A model generated the notes under the pieces. That model was not told where the DNA came from. It did no database searches and was given only the letters and a program-made list of their open reading frames with translations. The position numbers and the translations under genes are program-made. DNA of 64,000 nt. Source: Mesorhizobium sp. AR02. Lineage in GTDB: Bacteria > Pseudomonadota > Alphaproteobacteria > Rhizobiales > Rhizobiaceae. The DNA lies in assembly GCF_024746835.1 (NCBI RefSeq), contig NZ_CP080531.1, positions 434,001-498,000 of the forward strand, in the 5' to 3' direction. Below, piece after piece: positions 61,766-64,000 of this stretch; the stretch's first letter is position 1, and the number at the start of each line of letters is the position of its first letter.

Positions 61766-62899
61766 TCAACCCTTGGCGGTACGCTTGGTCTTTTTGGGAT
61801 CGTCGAACGGCAGTGGCTGCGCCGTCGCCTTGATCGAGCCGCTCTTGTTGCGGATTTCGAGCTTGGTGTCCTTGACGGCGCAGTCGACGTCGAGGCGGGC
61901 GATGCCCATCGATTTCTTGACCAGTGGCGAATACATGGCGCAGGTCACCACGCCGACCTTTTTGCCGCCGCGATAGACAGGTGCGCCCTCGTCGGCCGGC
62001 TCCTTGCCGTCGAGCAGCACGCCATAGATCTTGAAGCGCTCCTTGCCCTTCAGCCGGTAGTGCTCCTCGGCGCCGCGAAAACCGGTCTTGCCGGGGCTGA
62101 CGGTGAAGTCGAGGCCGAGTTCCCACAACGTGTCGCCAGGGCCTTCATTCTCGAACGGATATTTTTGCGAATTGTCGTAGGGATAGAACAGCAGATAACT
62201 TTCGACGCGCAGCATATCGAGCGTGGTGAAGCGGCACGGGATGATGCCGGCGCTCTTGCCCTCGTCGAGAATCCTGTCCCAGATCGTGCCGGCATCCTGG
62301 CCGCGGCAGAAGATCTCGTAGCCGCGCTCGCCGGTGTAGCCGGTGCGCGAGATCATGACGGGGAAGCCGAACAGCTGCGTCTGCATGTGATGGAAATAAT
62401 TGAGGTCGCGAATCCCCGGCACGTGCTTGGCCAGATAATCGACCGCGGTCGGCCCCTGCAGCGACAGATCATGCAGATTATCGTCGAAGCGTAGCGACAC
62501 GTCCCTGCCCATCGCAGCGCGCTGCAATTCCTCATGGCCGGTGCCCGAACCATGCACCACCATCCAGGCGTTCGGGCCGGTGCGGTAGAGGATGCAGTCG
62601 TCGGTGAATTTTCCCGCCTCGTTCAGCATGCAGGCATAGGCCGACTTGCCCGGATATATCTTTTCCACGTCGCGCGTGGTGGCGAGATCGATGAGATGCG
62701 AGGCATGCGGCCCGGTGATGTGGACCTTCTTCAGGCCCGACACATCCATCAGCCCGGCCTTGGTGCGGATAGCAATGTACTCTTCGTCAGCGTCCTTGTC
62801 GTAGGTCCAGGCGGTGCCCATGCCGCTCCAGTCTTCGAGCTTCGAACCCAGCGCGCGGTGGCGGTCCGCCAGGGTCGAAAATCTCCAGGATGCCGTCAT
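61766..62899 (-). CDS. dmmD: dimethylamine monooxygenase-associated subunit DmmD (GcvT-like)
   Basis: A 377-residue protein with the GcvT/aminomethyltransferase fold. It includes KAGLMDVSGLKKVHITGPHA, LQGPTAVDYLAKHVPGI, SRTGYTGERGYEIFC and a C-terminal barrel GKKVGVVTCAMYSPLVKKSM. GcvT-like partners of amine demethylases are thought to handle the released one-carbon unit through tetrahydrofolate. It is the first gene of the dmmDABC operon; GGAGGACGA precedes the ATG at 62899. A plain glycine-cleavage role is unlikely given the context. Confidence 0.88.
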   Translation of the reverse strand: MTASWRFSTLADRHRALGSKLEDWSGMGTAWTYDKDADEEYIAIRTKAGLMDVSGLKKVHITGPHASHLIDLATTRDVEKIYPGKSAYACMLNEAGKFTDDCILYRTGPNAWMVVHGSGTGHEELQRAAMGRDVSLRFDDNLHDLSLQGPTAVDYLAKHVPGIRDLNYFHHMQTQLFGFPVMISRTGYTGERGYEIFCRGQDAGTIWDRILDEGKSAGIIPCRFTTLDMLRVESYLLFYPYDNSQKYPFENEGPGDTLWELGLDFTVSPGKTGFRGAEEHYRLKGKERFKIYGVLLDGKEPADEGAPVYRGGKKVGVVTCAMYSPLVKKSMGIARLDVDCAVKDTKLEIRNKSGSIKATAQPLPFDDPKKTKRTAKG

Positions 62900-63076
62900 C
62901 CGCTCGTCCTCCGTTCAAAAATCCATTGTTCCCTGCTCCTTGGCTCGGAGGCCGGAGCTTTGGCTTGAATAATGATCGCAAACGTGAGGGAGCCGCAATC
63001 CCCTGAAAGCAAATAATTTCATTGTCAGGCAAAATTGCCCGCTCCGAGCAAACGGTTAACTCAACGTAAATTCGTC

Positions 63077-63136
63077 TTGACAATTGCCGGAAACGGTCTG
63101 AATTTATGAAAAAAATTTCACTCTCTTGAAAGAGAG
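63077..63136 (+). promoter_or_regulatory. probable promoter with short hairpin leader for the terminal membrane-protein genes
   Basis: TTGACA at 63077-63082 is followed after 17-18 bases by an AT-rich GAATTTATG -10 region. The leader then contains the hairpin CTCTCTT-GA-AAGAGAG (63121-63136), about 50 bases before the first start codon. The region upstream (62900-63076) should also hold the divergent dmmD promoter, but no clear match was seen. Confidence 0.45.
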
Positions 63137-63185
63137 CGGCGCACGGTGGATTCGGAACCGGACGTCGGAAAAAAGGGGAAAACCG

Positions 63186-63473
63186 ATGTCAGACCTGCAG
63201 CAGCGCATCGAAGCGCTGTATCGCTCCGACTTGCGCGGATCCGCGTTGCTGATCATCTGCCTGTGGGCGACGATCCTCTTCGTCCTCTTCATGACATGGC
63301 CGTACATTCCAGACAGCGGCATCAAGGCCGTCGTCGCAATTGCCGCCGCCGCCGTGCTGATCTTCAACACTGCCGCGATCCTGGCGATGGTCAAACACTA
63401 CAAGGAAGACAAGGACTTCATCTACGGGCTCGACATCAAGAATGCCGACGCGGCCCGCAACCGCAACTCCTGA
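63186..63473 (+). CDS. small membrane protein of unknown function
   Basis: A 95-residue protein with two hydrophobic helices (LLIICLWATILFVLFMTW and AVVAIAAAAVLIFNTAAIL) and a charged C-terminal tail. The ATG at 63186 has a purine-rich AAAAAGGGGAAAA upstream. I do not recognise the family. It starts a run of three small membrane-protein genes that is divergent from dmmDABC, so it may belong to an amine-related transport or redox system, but this is only positional. Confidence 0.75.
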   Translation: MSDLQQRIEALYRSDLRGSALLIICLWATILFVLFMTWPYIPDSGIKAVVAIAAAAVLIFNTAAILAMVKHYKEDKDFIYGLDIKNADAARNRNS

Positions 63474-63485
63474 GGGGTCAAGAAC

Positions 63486-63863
63486 ATGCCGCGCTACACG
63501 CCGCCGGAGCAGAGCAAGGCCGGCCAGGTTTTCGATATCGTCGTCGTGGTGGTCGCCATCTTCGTGGCGCTGTGGCTGCCGCTGAAGCTTGGCCTTGCCG
63601 GAGCCGCCAAATCCATCGACGCGCTCGACGCCAAGACCTGGGAAGCGCTTGGCCAGAACCCGACCATGGCCGCGATCTGGGAGAAGCTCGGCTACACGCC
63701 CGAGACCGCGCATGACGTCATCCAGAACCGCTTCCACTATGTCATCGACTGGCCGACGCTGATCATCATGGCGGCGGTGCTGATCGGCTATTTCGTCTTC
63801 CTGTTTCGCGCATCCGACCGCGAATACCGCGACGTCATCAACGAAAAGTTCGACGACAAGTAA
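63486..63863 (+). CDS. membrane protein of unknown function
   Basis: A 125-residue protein with a first helix at VFDIVVVVVAIFVALWLPLK and a second at TLIIMAAVLIGYFVFLF, joined by a soluble loop of about 60 residues. Twelve bases separate it from the previous stop and the ribosome-binding site TGAGGGG overlaps that stop. No family was recognised. It appears to be in one operon with the small membrane proteins on either side. Confidence 0.75.
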   Translation: MPRYTPPEQSKAGQVFDIVVVVVAIFVALWLPLKLGLAGAAKSIDALDAKTWEALGQNPTMAAIWEKLGYTPETAHDVIQNRFHYVIDWPTLIIMAAVLIGYFVFLFRASDREYRDVINEKFDDK

Positions 63864-63896
63864 GAGTTCCGAAGACAGGCAATCGGGAGACGCACC

Positions 63897-64000
63897 ATGT
63901 GGATTTCACTTTCTTACGCATGCTGGGGCATCTCGGTCGTGCTCGCTTTGTGGATGCTCTACGACTGGTTCAAGGTCGACACGACCTATTCCGAGGACGT
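63897..64000 (+). CDS. small membrane protein, partial (cut by window edge)
   Basis: The frame from the ATG at 63897 gives a hydrophobic helix (SLSYACWGISVVLALWMLY) and then DWFKVDTTYSED, running off the window end. GGGAGA precedes the start. It continues the operon of small membrane proteins. The full length and family cannot be judged. Confidence 0.6.
   Translation, partial: MWISLSYACWGISVVLALWMLYDWFKVDTTYSED

Overview
The window is GC-rich alphaproteobacterial DNA, most likely a Mesorhizobium-like member of the Rhizobiales. The gene density, the many ABC importers, the alphaproteobacterial GTTC-N7-GTTC LexA box, the short palindromic intergenic repeats and an alpha-r14-type small RNA all fit this. 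No rRNA, tRNA, CRISPR array or transposase was seen. The content is a mosaic of nutrient-uptake and catabolic operons of the kind carried in large rhizobial genomes.

Layout. 1-5.6 kb holds small housekeeping or accessory genes: an MFS exporter cut by the window edge, a LysR regulator overlapping an M29 aminopeptidase, DUF488 and ArsC-like proteins, an SRPBCC remnant, an NTF2-like protein and a 2H phosphodiesterase behind a LexA box. 5.7-11.9 kb, minus strand, is a polyamine-type ABC importer (two permeases, binding protein, ATPase) with a PuuR-like regulator and an aldehyde dehydrogenase. 12.1-27.7 kb is a sugar region: three sets of CUT2 (ribose-type) transporter genes, an SDR dehydrogenase, an SMP-30 lactonase broken by a stop codon, an enolase-superfamily dehydratase, an aldose epimerase and an FAH-fold enzyme. 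Together these read as a non-phosphorylative (Weimberg-like) sugar-acid pathway, with FadR/GntR and LacI regulators. At 27.8 kb, a three-hairpin small RNA shows anti-Shine-Dalgarno loops. 28.0-33.5 kb is a TetR-controlled RND efflux operon. 33.5-49.6 kb contains a LysR/2-oxoglutarate-dioxygenase pair and then a long plus-strand run: GntR, two enolase-superfamily enzymes, a Tat-exported peptide-type binding protein, a BisC-like molybdoenzyme, DppB (apparently an ATT start), DppC and a fused DppDF, followed by a LysR gene and a second Tat binding protein.

52.1-62.9 kb is a methylated-amine island: a TMAO/betaine-type ABC importer (TmoXVW-like), trimethylamine monooxygenase Tmm, an XRE-cupin regulator and the complete dimethylamine monooxygenase operon dmmDABC. 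Together they would oxidise trimethylamine to its N-oxide, import the N-oxide, and convert dimethylamine to methylamine. The intervening TMAO demethylase is not in the window. The last kilobase has three small membrane-protein genes of unknown function.

Two genes (SMP-30 at 12.1-13.0 kb and a secreted protein at 50.7-51.3 kb) are each interrupted by one in-frame stop with otherwise intact reading frames. The most notable observations are the small RNA, the molybdoenzyme/peptide-importer operon with its ATT start, the LexA-box 2H-phosphodiesterase gene, a strongly structured leader at 23.54-23.69 kb, and the Tmm/DmmDABC island.
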